A DNA stretch of 13,409 nt from an uncultured Collinsella sp. (GTDB lineage Bacteria > Actinomycetota > Coriobacteriia > Coriobacteriales > Coriobacteriaceae): NCBI GenBank assembly GCA_934668695.1, contig CAKUOD010000028.1, positions 1 through 13,409 of the forward strand, given 5' to 3'. Both the position numbers and the translations under genes were made by a program. Every line of letters begins with the position of its first letter. Position 1 is the stretch's first letter. A model generated the notes under the pieces. That model did not search any database. It saw only the letters and a program-made list of their open reading frames with translations, and was not told where the DNA came from. Positions 5,046 to 12,539 of this stretch are shown in pieces.

Positions 5046-7056
5046 ATGCGAACTGACTCAGATAGAGGTCAGCGTAAGCACCCTCGACAGTCAGCAGTTC
5101 CTTATGCGTGCCTTGCTCGATAATGTTGCCGTGATCCATGACCAGAATCAGGTCGGCATCCACGATCGTCGACAGGCGATGTGCGATCACAAAGCTCGTG
5201 CGCCCATGCATGAGCGCGTCCATGGCACGGCCGATGGCAAGCTCGGTACGCGTGTCCACGCTCGACGTCGCCTCGTCCAAGATGAGGATCGCCGGGTTGT
5301 TGAGCAGCACGCGCGCGATGGTCAGCAGCTGACGCTGGCCCTGGCTGATACTCTCGACATCGTTGGCCACCCGCGTGTCATAACCCTGCGGCATGGTGCG
5401 CACAAAGAAGTCGACCTGCGCGGCGCGAGCGGCCGCAACAATCTCCTCGCGCGTTGCCTCGGGACAGCCATAGGCGATGTTTTCGGCAATCGTGCCGTCG
5501 AACAGCCAGGCGTCCTGCAGCACCATGCCAAACTGCTGACGGAGCTCACCGCGGTTCATGAGGCGCGTATCCACACCGTCGAGCGTAATGCGGCCGCCGT
5601 CGATCTCGTAAAAGCGCATGAGCAGGTTGATGAGCGTCGTCTTGCCTGCGCCCGTGGTTCCCACCACGGCAATCTTCTGGCCCGGCTCGGCGGTAAACGA
5701 CACGTCGCGCATGAGCGGCTTTTCGGGCGTGTAGCCAAAGCGCACATGCTCAAAAGTGACACGGCCCTCCACGCGACCCGACAGCTTGGCGGCCTCGTCC
5801 GGCAGTGGATCGGCCCCCATCTCGGGCTCATCGAGCAGGTCGAACACGCGCTCCGCACTCGCTAGCGCGCTCTGCAGCGAGTTGAAAGTGAACGACAGCT
5901 GCGTCATGGGTTCGGACGCCTCGTAGATAAACTGGAAGAACGCCTGGAACACGCCGACGGTCATGTGACCGGCGACCAGCATGCTGCAGCCCACGAGCGC
6001 AATCACGATCTGCGCCAGGCGACCGATAAAGCGGACCGCGGGTCCGACGGCGTTGATCATAAAGTCGGCCTTGGTGCTCACGCGGGCCAGCTCGCCCGAG
6101 GCCTCGTGCACCTCGGCAGAGCTCTGGTGCTCACGGTTGAATGCGCGAATCACCAAACGGCCCGAATAGCCTTCCTCGACCGCGCTCGTGATTTTGGACA
6201 CCCACTCCTGACGCTCGCCCGTCACATCATGCGTACGGCGCGAAACCACCTTGGTCACCAGCAGCGATACCGCCGTAAAACCCAAAAAGATCAACGTGAG
6301 CCTAACGCTATAGACGAACATCATGATGATGGCGCCCGTCACGGTACCGATCGATACCAGCAGCTGCAGCAATCCGCGCTGCATGCTCTCGGACATCTTG
6401 TCCAAGTCGTTGGTCGCACGGCTGACCACTTCGCCGGGGCGATGCGCGTCAAAGTAGGCGAGCGGCAGGCGGCTGAGCTTTTGCGCGATGCGGTTGCGCA
6501 GACGCAGGTTGAGTCGCTCGGCCACACTCGACATCAAAAAGCTCTGCAACGCATAGAACGACCCGGCGGCCGTCCAGATCAAGAAGTAGACAAAGATGGT
6601 CTTGCCGCATTGGTCCCAGGTGATGCTGAAGGTGGTTCCGCTGGCAAACGCCACCTGTATATGGCCCCACAGCTCGTCGATAACATGAGCGCTATATGCC
6701 GGCGCGGCGGTGTTAAAGATGACGTAGAACACGATGCTCGCAAACACGATGTAGAAGCGCCAATGGTCGCCGGCGGCCTCGCCCCACAAGCGGCGCACCG
6801 TCGCCCAGGTATCGCGGGGTTTCTCGTCCTCATCCTCGTCGTCCACATCGCGCATGCGCTCTGCTTCCGCGCGGGCACGCTCGTCCTCGGCACGCTCGTT
6901 TTCCTCGTACAGCGCTTGGCGGCGAGCCTCACGCTCGGCCGCGGCCCTGGCGGCGTCATCCAGCTCGGTCGGCGCGGCAGCCTGCTTGACCGCTTCGGCC
7001 GCGTCCGCAGCGGCGGCATCGATAGCGTCGCCGCGCTTCTTGAGCTCCTCGGTCAT
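5044..7056 (-). CDS. Heterodimeric ABC exporter subunit with the catalytic Walker B
   Basis: A 670-residue half-transporter: six-helix membrane domain (about 98-385) plus ATPase domain (about 430-660). Motifs are Walker A 'GTTGAGKT' (466-473), Q-loop 'MVLQD' (Q514), signature 'SISQGQ' (569-574, a variant of LSGGQ), Walker B 'ILILDE' (590-595, catalytic Glu595) and H-loop His626. This is the profile of TM288-like subunits, which pair with a degenerate partner; that partner is the gene just upstream. Substrates of the class are drugs or lipids, and the real one is unknown. Residues 1-85 are an unusual extension, rich in Ala, Glu, Arg and Asp, ending in an acidic stretch. ATG 7056 is chosen over in-frame GTG 7065 because GGAGG sits 8 bases before it. 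The start follows the partner's stop by one base, implying coupled translation. Confidence 0.95.
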   Translation of the reverse strand: MTEELKKRGDAIDAAAADAAEAVKQAAAPTELDDAARAAAEREARRQALYEENERAEDERARAEAERMRDVDDEDEDEKPRDTWATVRRLWGEAAGDHWRFYIVFASIVFYVIFNTAAPAYSAHVIDELWGHIQVAFASGTTFSITWDQCGKTIFVYFLIWTAAGSFYALQSFLMSSVAERLNLRLRNRIAQKLSRLPLAYFDAHRPGEVVSRATNDLDKMSESMQRGLLQLLVSIGTVTGAIIMMFVYSVRLTLIFLGFTAVSLLVTKVVSRRTHDVTGERQEWVSKITSAVEEGYSGRLVIRAFNREHQSSAEVHEASGELARVSTKADFMINAVGPAVRFIGRLAQIVIALVGCSMLVAGHMTVGVFQAFFQFIYEASEPMTQLSFTFNSLQSALASAERVFDLLDEPEMGADPLPDEAAKLSGRVEGRVTFEHVRFGYTPEKPLMRDVSFTAEPGQKIAVVGTTGAGKTTLINLLMRFYEIDGGRITLDGVDTRLMNRGELRQQFGMVLQDAWLFDGTIAENIAYGCPEATREEIVAAARAAQVDFFVRTMPQGYDTRVANDVESISQGQRQLLTIARVLLNNPAILILDEATSSVDTRTELAIGRAMDALMHGRTSFVIAHRLSTIVDADLILVMDHGNIIEQGTHKELLTVEGAYADLYLSQFA

Positions 7057-7057
7057 G

Positions 7058-8794
7058 CTACTCACCTCCCTTCATCTGCGATTCCGCGATGGCGCGGTAC
7101 ACCTCGCAGGTTTCCATAAGTTCCTCGTGCGTGCCCAAGCCCACGACCTCGCCGTCCTTGAGCACGACAATCTGGTCGGCGTGCAGAATCGTCGAGATGC
7201 GCTGCGCGATGATGAGCACCGCGGCGTCGCGCGTCTCGTCCTGCAGCGCATGGCGCAGGGCCGCATCGGTCTTAAAGTCCAGGGCCGAAAAACTGTCGTC
7301 GAAGATATACAGGTCGGCGCGCTTCATGAGCGCGCGAGCAATGGCCAGGCGCTGGCGCTGACCACCCGAGAAGTTCGTACCGCCCTGGGCAACCGGGGTA
7401 TCGAGCCCCTGCGGTTGATCGAGCACAAAGGTGCTCTGGGCAACCTGCAGCGCATGAAGCATGTCCGCCTCGGTCGCGTCCTCGTTGCCATAGCGCAGGT
7501 TGCTCGCCACGGTGCCCGAGAACAGCCACGCCTTCTGCGGCACGTAGGAAATGCGGCTGCGAATCTGGTCCTGCGAAAGATCGCGCAGGTCAACGCCGTC
7601 CAAGCGAATGGCGCCCTTGGTGGCATCGTGAAAGCGCAGCAGAAGCTTTGCCACCGTCGACTTGCCCGAGCCCGTCGAGCCCACAATCGCGGTCGTCTGA
7701 CCGCGACGACAGGCAAAGCTCAGGTCGCACAGGGTGTCCTCATCGGCATCGTCAAAACGAAACGACACGTGATCGAACTCAGCGACCGCATCCGCATCTC
7801 CCTCGGAGGCAGGCGCCCCGTCACCCAGCATACGCTCTCCGTCCACGATGCTCGGCTCAATCTCCAACACCTGCTGTGCGCGACTTAGGCACGCAGCGGC
7901 GCGCGGAAGCGTCAGCACCACCATCTGGGCCATCATCACAAAGAACAGGATCAGAAGCGCGTACTCCAGCACCGCCGAGATGCTCGCGATCTGCATGGCG
8001 TGGGCGCCCACGCGGTTGCCGCCCACCCACAGTACCGCCACCTCAGCGATATTCATCAGAAAGAAGGTGGAGCTGTCGAGGCCCACAAACAGATGGTTGA
8101 CTTTTATGGCGTTGGCGGCGTAGTCGCTAAACACCTCGTCCAGGCGCTGTTCCTCATGACGCTCCTTGTTAAACGCACGGATGACGCGCACGCCCACGAT
8201 GTTTTCGCGCAGCACCACGTTCATGCGGTCGATAAAGCTCTGCAAGCGCATAAAAATCGGAGCCGCGTTGGCAACCGTAAAGACCGCCGCAACCAGCACG
8301 ATCGCAACCACGACGCCCAGAAGCATGCCCATGGCAGGGTCGATACACCAAGCAAAGACGATGCCGGCCACGGCCAAAAACGGCACCGGTAGCACCAACT
8401 GAATCGTCTGCAGGATCGCCTGCTGGATCACGTTGATGTCGTTGAGCGAGCGCGTGATCATCGAACCCGTGCCAAAGCGCTCAAAGTCACTGGCAGACAG
8501 CTCGAGCGACTTGTCGTAGACGGCATTGCGGATATCGCAGGCCACGTTTGCCGCCAGGCGCGCCGATAGATAGCAGCCCAGCACCGCGCCGCCACTGGCC
8601 ATGCCGGTCGCGATAAGCATGTAGAAGCCATTGCGCAAAATGTAGTCGACATCGCCCGTGGTAATGCCGGTGTTGACCATGTTCGCCAGCATCGTGGGCA
8701 CCAGCAGCGTGCCGACGTTGTCTATCAGCAGCACCAGTAGCGTCACCGCGATCAGCCCGCGATACGGCTTCATAAACCTCATTAAGAGTCGCAC
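7058..8794 (-). CDS. Heterodimeric ABC exporter subunit with a degenerate ATP site
   Basis: A 578-residue half-transporter, membrane domain about 10-300 and ATPase about 335-570. Walker A 'GSTGSGKS' (372-379), Q-loop Gln420 and signature 'FSGGQ' (475-479) are intact. Walker B reads 'LYIFDD', so Asp500 replaces the catalytic Glu, and the H-loop has Gln531 in place of His ('IIAQRIST'). These two changes are the hallmark of TM287-like subunits, whose own site binds but barely hydrolyses ATP. The consensus site forms from this protein's signature and the partner's Walker motifs. GTG 8794 is preceded by AGGGGGAG and overlaps the end of marR by 13 bases; ATG 8782, touching the marR stop as TAATG, is an alternative start giving 574 residues but lies far from that RBS. 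Second gene of the marR operon. Confidence 0.95.
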   Translation of the reverse strand: MRLLMRFMKPYRGLIAVTLLVLLIDNVGTLLVPTMLANMVNTGITTGDVDYILRNGFYMLIATGMASGGAVLGCYLSARLAANVACDIRNAVYDKSLELSASDFERFGTGSMITRSLNDINVIQQAILQTIQLVLPVPFLAVAGIVFAWCIDPAMGMLLGVVVAIVLVAAVFTVANAAPIFMRLQSFIDRMNVVLRENIVGVRVIRAFNKERHEEQRLDEVFSDYAANAIKVNHLFVGLDSSTFFLMNIAEVAVLWVGGNRVGAHAMQIASISAVLEYALLILFFVMMAQMVVLTLPRAAACLSRAQQVLEIEPSIVDGERMLGDGAPASEGDADAVAEFDHVSFRFDDADEDTLCDLSFACRRGQTTAIVGSTGSGKSTVAKLLLRFHDATKGAIRLDGVDLRDLSQDQIRSRISYVPQKAWLFSGTVASNLRYGNEDATEADMLHALQVAQSTFVLDQPQGLDTPVAQGGTNFSGGQRQRLAIARALMKRADLYIFDDSFSALDFKTDAALRHALQDETRDAAVLIIAQRISTILHADQIVVLKDGEVVGLGTHEELMETCEVYRAIAESQMKGGE

Positions 8795-9282
8795 GACTCC
8801 CCCTCACCTTGATTCTCGGCCTGGCTCTCGGCAGCGATATGCTGCTTAAAGGCATCGCACTCATCGCCGAGCGCATGGGAAAATTTTCCGATTAGGCGCA
8901 TGATTTCGCGTTGCTCACACGGCTCAAGCGCGCCAAAGGCTCGCTGCTCGGCCTTGAGTGCCGGCAGCGCATAACGCTCGGCAAACCGCATGCCCGCTTC
9001 GGTCAAACGCACAACCTTGTTCTTACGGCTGCCTTCGGCAAACTCCAGCGTTGCAAAGTCCCGCGCCGTCAAGGTTTTAATGGCCGAGTTGATGGTCTGC
9101 TTGCTGTAGAACCATTCGCTTGTCAGACGGCTTACGGCAATACTGCCACCCGCCGTGCTGGTATCGACGAGCATCCAGTAAGCGCAGTCCGAAAGACCGC
9201 AGGCGCGCGAGAACTCCGAATAGATATGGTCGAGTCCATTGAGCAACCGGTCGAAGTCGACCAGCGTAACCGCACTATTCAT
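8782..9282 (-). CDS. MarR-family regulator of the ABC operon
   Basis: A 166-residue winged-helix protein. The central part is typical of MarR: 'AVSRLTSEWFYSKQTINSAIKTLTARDFATLEF' (49-81) is the helix-turn-helix, and 'SRKNKVVRLTEAGMRFAE' (85-102) is the wing and start of the dimerisation helix. The C-terminal tail is acidic and probably disordered. As first gene of an operon with a heterodimeric exporter, it most likely represses that exporter until an effector binds. Two near-identical sites in its own promoter support this. The ATG at 9282 is preceded by GGTGGG, 4 bases away. Confidence 0.93.
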   Translation of the reverse strand: MNSAVTLVDFDRLLNGLDHIYSEFSRACGLSDCAYWMLVDTSTAGGSIAVSRLTSEWFYSKQTINSAIKTLTARDFATLEFAEGSRKNKVVRLTEAGMRFAERYALPALKAEQRAFGALEPCEQREIMRLIGKFSHALGDECDAFKQHIAAESQAENQGEGESCDS

Positions 9283-9298
9283 CTATCCCACCATTCGA

Positions 9299-9358
9299 TT
9301 GTCCGATTTTTGACCAATTTTGTATCTCTAGATTAGTCCGAGTTTTGACTATCGTCAA
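9299..9358 (-). promoter_or_regulatory. marR operon promoter with two repeated operator-like sites
   Basis: On the minus strand, TTGACG (9358-9353) and TAATCT (9335-9330) are exactly 17 bases apart and could be -35 and -10; the -10 is weak (3 of 6). The 14-mer GTCCGAGTTTTGAC (9336-9349, plus-strand sense) fills the spacer, and GTCCGATTTTTGAC (9301-9314) lies 35 bases away near the predicted mRNA start. They differ at one base. The first is flanked as TAGTC...GACTA, a 5-bp inverted repeat; the second as TTG...CAA. Both fit a dimeric repressor such as MarR. Confidence 0.6.
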
Positions 9359-9401
9359 CAGGCTCTCCGCAAATGCTTGCACTTTTATGGCCTATCGGCA
9401 G

Positions 9402-9437
9402 AAAAAGACCGCCGGCGCGGGGGCAGCGCCAGCGGTC
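9402..9437 (-). terminator. Rho-independent terminator of the 96-residue protein gene
   Basis: A 12-bp stem (9407-9418 with 9426-9437) with a 7-base loop; the single non-Watson-Crick position is a G-U pair in minus-strand RNA. TTTTT follows on the minus strand. It ends the small gene whose stop is at 9464 and insulates the marR promoter. Confidence 0.88.
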
Positions 9438-9463
9438 ACGTGAAAATCGGGTTTTATCGCCCG

Positions 9464-9754
9464 TTAAGCGGCGACGGCCTCATAGACCGTAGCGCCCGAG
9501 AAGCTGTCATGCAGGCTCTTGCCGGCAATCCACGGCAGCTCGACGACCTCGCAGACCGTGTTGACCAGCTCGGAGCAGTCAGTAAAGTGGCCCTTATCGT
9601 TGAGGGCCTCGCAATCCTGAACACGCCAATAGCCATCGGTGTGCGTGATGTAGTACTCGTGATCGTCAATCGTCACAAAAGCGCGCGTCTTGGAACGCAG
9701 CAGCTTCAGAAATCCTTCGAAGTCGGTCTCGACGACATCTCCAGCCTGGAACAT
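9464..9754 (-). CDS. Unrecognised 96-residue protein
   Basis: I do not recognise a family. The protein starts MFQAGDVVETDFEGFLKLLR and is mixed alpha/beta in look, with no signal peptide or membrane segment. It is rich in acidic and aromatic residues ('TIDDHEYYITHTDGYWRVQDCE') and has four cysteines, three of them within about 22 residues (C60, C72 and C81). The gene call is good: ATG 9754 has a strong AGGAGG 7 bases upstream, the frame is closed by a clear terminator, and codon use matches the neighbours. The frame could extend to an ATG at 9790, but that start lacks a well-placed RBS. It stands alone between the marR operon and the divergent nitroreductase. Confidence 0.8.
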   Translation of the reverse strand: MFQAGDVVETDFEGFLKLLRSKTRAFVTIDDHEYYITHTDGYWRVQDCEALNDKGHFTDCSELVNTVCEVVELPWIAGKSLHDSFSGATVYEAVAA

Positions 9755-9879
9755 GATGTTACCTCCTGGCCCGGCGCCACCACGGCGCATTGATAAACGT
9801 TGGTACTCCTTTAGTAAAACCTTTATCAGAGGTTATGCGTTCGTCATTTAGGCAAGTGGTAAAAAACCGCAGGGTAGAC

Positions 9880-9902
9880 GGGATAAAACGTTTAACCATC
9901 CC
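9880..9902. promoter_or_regulatory. Palindrome centred on AAACGTTT
   Basis: GGGAT (9880-9884) and ATCCC (9898-9902) flank a centre holding the perfect 8-mer palindrome AAACGTTT (9886-9893). A central CG in an A/T-rich palindrome is the form of LacI-family operators. It lies 7 bases upstream of a possible nitroreductase -35 box. The 13-mer GGATAAAACGTTT within it occurs again at 3240-3252 before ilvE. No cognate regulator is in the window. Confidence 0.35.
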
Positions 9903-9908
9903 ATTTGT

Positions 9909-9937
9909 TTGTCACATTCTGAAGCTACTTTTATGCA
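9909..9937 (+). promoter_or_regulatory. Possible nitroreductase promoter
   Basis: TTGTCA (5 of 6) and TATGCA (3 of 6) are separated by 17 bases. A start near 9944 would leave a leader of about 105 bases. The -10 is poor, so this is only the best candidate in the 294-base gap 9755-10048, which otherwise holds no gene that I can support. Confidence 0.25.
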
Positions 9938-10048
9938 AACCTACTTTCCCAATTGGAATCTATCCTTTTGGCTGAGCAATTGACCGTCTATCGTTTGAGC
10001 CCGACGGGTATGAACGGGGCATCTGCAACGCCACTACAAGGAGACACC

Positions 10049-10570
10049 ATGGAGACTATCGAAGCGCTCATCCACCGCCGCAGCTGCCGCAAATACAGCG
10101 ATCGTCCCGTCGAGGCCGAAAAGCTTGCACGTATTATCGAAGCCGGCCAATATGCACCGAGCGGCATGGGCCGCCAGCCGGTGACGTTTGTCGCCGTCAC
10201 CGACCCCGCGACCGTCGAGCGTCTCTCACAGCTCAACGCCCAAGTCATGGGCAGCAACGGCGACCCCTTCTATGGCGCCATGACCGTTGTGGTGGTGCTG
10301 GTCGACCGCAGCGTGCCCACGCATCTGGAAGACGGCTCGCTCGCCATGGGCAACTTGCTCAACGCCGCCTATGCACTGGGTGTCGATTCGTGCTGGATTC
10401 ACCGCGCGCATGAGGTCTTTGACTCGCCCGAGGGCCTGGAACTGCTGGCCAGCTGGGGCCTGCCCGCCGACGGCAGCCTGCGCGGTGTCGGTCACTGCAT
10501 TCTGGGCTATGCCGAAGACACGCTACCCGAGCCCAAACCCCGCCGCGACAACGTGGTGTATGTAAAGTAA
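10049..10570 (+). CDS. Nitroreductase-family FMN protein
   Basis: A 173-residue member of the small nitroreductase family: FMN-dependent NAD(P)H oxidoreductases acting on nitroaromatics, quinones or flavins; cytoplasmic dimers. The N-terminal 'ALIHRRSCRKYSDRPV' (6-21) carries the arginines that bind the FMN phosphate. 'AGQYAPSGMGRQPVTFVAV' (32-50) matches the family's 'AP-S-xN/G-xQP' flavin loop. 'SLAMGNLLNAAYALGVDSCWIH' and a late 'GYAED-PEPKPR' complete the pattern; the C-terminus is short compared with NfsB-like enzymes. The natural substrate is unknown. ATG 10049 has AAGGAG 5 bases upstream; the open frame to 9953 lacks homology. Monocistronic, convergent with the next gene. Confidence 0.93.
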   Translation: METIEALIHRRSCRKYSDRPVEAEKLARIIEAGQYAPSGMGRQPVTFVAVTDPATVERLSQLNAQVMGSNGDPFYGAMTVVVVLVDRSVPTHLEDGSLAMGNLLNAAYALGVDSCWIHRAHEVFDSPEGLELLASWGLPADGSLRGVGHCILGYAEDTLPEPKPRRDNVVYVK

Positions 10571-10575
10571 TTAGT

Positions 10576-10599
10576 TCCGCCGTTCTAGCGAACGGCGGA
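10576..10599. terminator. Hairpin between convergent genes
   Basis: TCCGCCGTTC (10576-10585) pairs with GAACGGCGGA (10590-10599), loop TAGC, a perfect 10-bp stem. It starts 5 bases after the nitroreductase stop and 12 bases after the stop of the minus-strand gene. Neither side has a real T-run, so it may act as a weak two-way terminator or as a 3'-end stabiliser. Confidence 0.6.
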
Positions 10600-10611
10600 C
10601 CCGCTCGCAAC

Positions 10612-11187
10612 TTATCTTGCCGGTGGAGTTGTCGTCGTTTCGTTCGTTTGAGTCGTTTCGGCGCCGTCGCCCTGTTCGCCGTCGTCCTTTTGAGCGTCGG
10701 CGATGGTGGAGGCTGCCGCAACGATACCGCGCTGGGGCGCGACGCCCGTCTGGGTCTGAGCGCCCTCGACAATTTCTGTGCCTGCATGCGCGAGCTCGGG
10801 CGATTTAAACACTGCGTCCAAGTTGGCGCCACCGCCGGCGTAGCCAAGCGCTGCGAGTGCGATAACGACCACCGCAATGACGACTGCGATCGGAACATAA
10901 CGATGCCAACCAGCCGGATTGAGTCCGCTGCGACGAGCCGCCCCGCGGCTGATGTAACCGAGCGTTCCGTCGTGCTTGAGCTTTGAGCCCACCACGCGTT
11001 TGCGGCCCCACAACGAGGACTCTGCCTGCATGGCCAAGCGGGCGCTTGCCGAAGGATAGCCGTATTTAGTGCGTTTGAACGAGCCATCAAACCCCGAGGC
11101 GTGTTTGCCCCACGTCACCGATGTCGTGCGTCGGTTGACCGGCGCGGCACTCCGCCTTCTGCGGCTCGGTTTTGTAGTCTCAGCCAT
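10612..11187 (-). CDS. Unrecognised single-pass membrane protein, basic N-terminus and Thr-rich tail
   Basis: A 191-residue protein of no family I can name. Residues 1-95 are strongly basic (for example 'KPSRRRRSAAPVNRR') and hold aromatic glycine-rich bits such as 'TSVTWGKHASGFDGSFKRTKYGYPSASAR'. One membrane segment follows (about 98-116, 'YVPIAVVIAVVVIALAALGY'), and then an Ala/Thr/acidic tail of about 75 residues, ending in a run of threonines and 'PPAR'. By the positive-inside rule the basic half is cytoplasmic and the tail is outside. ATG 11187 has a G-rich stretch close upstream but a mediocre RBS; GTG codons at 11199 and 11241 are possible earlier starts. It ends convergent to the nitroreductase and has its own promoter. 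Confidence 0.8.
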   Translation of the reverse strand: MAETTKPSRRRRSAAPVNRRTTSVTWGKHASGFDGSFKRTKYGYPSASARLAMQAESSLWGRKRVVGSKLKHDGTLGYISRGAARRSGLNPAGWHRYVPIAVVIAVVVIALAALGYAGGGANLDAVFKSPELAHAGTEIVEGAQTQTGVAPQRGIVAAASTIADAQKDDGEQGDGAETTQTNETTTTPPAR

Positions 11188-11231
11188 ACGCCCCCGCACG
11201 CCGTAACCAAATCGAAACAATAACGCTTTGG

Positions 11232-11237
11232 ACTGTA
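11232..11237 (-). promoter_or_regulatory. Extended -10 box of the membrane protein gene
   Basis: Minus-strand TGCTACAGT contains TACAGT (4 of 6) preceded by the TG dinucleotide of an extended -10. The predicted start is near 11225, giving a leader of about 38 bases. Confidence 0.4.
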
Positions 11238-11271
11238 GCACACGCGTCGCGCGCGGTCACGGGCGCCTCGC

Positions 11272-12489
11272 TCAACGGTCATCGTCCTTCAGCAAGCGCC
11301 ACAGCGTTGTTCGGCTTATGTCCAGCACCTCCGCCGCACGGGTTCGGTTGCCGTGGAGATGATCTACAACCAGATGTGCGATATCTCGCTCGGTATCGGC
11401 CAGCGGTCGCAGGATATACAGGTCGCTTTCGAGTGTCGGGGCGCCAAAGGTTGCGGTCTTAATCACGTCCTCTTGGGCGAGCACTTCCTCCGCCACAGCG
11501 CGGTCCACCGTGCCCGCCCCCACCAATATATACAGTCGTTCCGAGACCTCGCGAAGCTGCAGATAGTTGCGTGGCCAGCGGTAAGCATCGAGCATCTTCG
11601 CCGCCGCGGCGGACAGCATGGGCGCTGCCGTTCCAAACGCATCAGCGAGATATTCCAGATAGCGCGCGACCTTCGTCGACGCGGCTCCCTGCTCGGCGAT
11701 TGCCGGCGCCACGCTCACCGCGCAGGCCAAGCGTTCGGTCACAAAGGCCGCCTGATCGCTTTCACCGCCGCCCGGCATATCATTTGCCGTCAGTACCACG
11801 TGGCAGCGCGTCGCCAACGCGGTGTCGGCCATCGTGGAAACGAGCTCGCGGAGGCGCTGAGGGCCAACCGCATTCCAGCCCTCAATGCAAAGTGTCAGCC
11901 CCGTTTGGAACAACGGCGATTCGGCGCTTTTGAGCACGTGGCGCCAACCGCGATCGGTAAGCTCATCGAGCGCAACGGCAACAAAGGGCTGGTCGACAAA
12001 AGGACCGTCCAGATAGAGACGCATGGCAATCTCGACCTGACCCGCTCCCAGCTCGCCCTCGAGCATGAGGGGCACACCGCGCGCATAGCTCTCGGCGACC
12101 GGCGCAGCCACCGGGGCCGCCCCCTCAACGATGCCGTACGCGCTCGATTCGTAGCGGGCCTCAACTTCGTCGGCGTTGAGCCACTCGATGCCCGCATGTG
12201 CCGCGGCGCCACGCACCTCGCGGACCACGACGACCCAAAGGCCCCCGCCCTCTTTGTCGGTGGGGCGAACGGTCAGGCTCAGGCGCGTACCCGCACGTCC
12301 CATAACCAGACGCGCGCCGTCTCCTATACGGTCGAGGCGTTCGGCAACAAAAGCCGCCACACCCCGCTCAAGCGCCGCGTCATTCATGGTCGAAATCGCG
12401 ACGTCCCCACGCGCATCAATTGCCAATGCCGAGGCCCCGGCAGCAGCCAGGGCCTCGGTCAAGATGTTCAGCTTGACATCGCTATCCAT
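11272..12489 (-). CDS. Degenerate sigma54-activator-like regulator with Fis-type HTH
   Basis: A 405-residue protein. The C-terminus (379-400, 'HGNRTRAAEVLDISRTTLWRLLK') is a clear Fis-type helix-turn-helix of NtrC/PrpR-like activators, and 'YRWPRNYLQLREVSERLY' (303-320) matches their 'WPGNvreL' region. The central AAA+ domain is eroded: the P-loop position reads 'GELGAGQV' (145-152), Gln151 replacing the essential lysine; the Walker B area is 'FVAVALDEL'; and no GAFTGA sigma54-contact loop is visible. It probably binds DNA without ATP-driven sigma54 activation. Residues 1-100 look like a sensory or oligomerisation domain that I cannot name. ATG 12489 has AGGGG 7 bases upstream; the frame stays open to 12690. 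It follows the YeiH-type exporter gene on the same strand, 266 bases downstream, with candidate promoters between. Confidence 0.82.
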   Translation of the reverse strand: MDSDVKLNILTEALAAAGASALAIDARGDVAISTMNDAALERGVAAFVAERLDRIGDGARLVMGRAGTRLSLTVRPTDKEGGGLWVVVVREVRGAAAHAGIEWLNADEVEARYESSAYGIVEGAAPVAAPVAESYARGVPLMLEGELGAGQVEIAMRLYLDGPFVDQPFVAVALDELTDRGWRHVLKSAESPLFQTGLTLCIEGWNAVGPQRLRELVSTMADTALATRCHVVLTANDMPGGGESDQAAFVTERLACAVSVAPAIAEQGAASTKVARYLEYLADAFGTAAPMLSAAAAKMLDAYRWPRNYLQLREVSERLYILVGAGTVDRAVAEEVLAQEDVIKTATFGAPTLESDLYILRPLADTERDIAHLVVDHLHGNRTRAAEVLDISRTTLWRLLKDDDR

Positions 12490-12539
12490 GATTTGCCCCT
12501 GTCCGCGGCGACGTGCAACCGCCAACAGTCGCACGACCG

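Noticed and set aside
5965..7119. 384-codon plus-strand frame opposite the ABC subunit
   Set aside because: His/Gly/Arg-rich antisense shadow of a conserved transporter gene.
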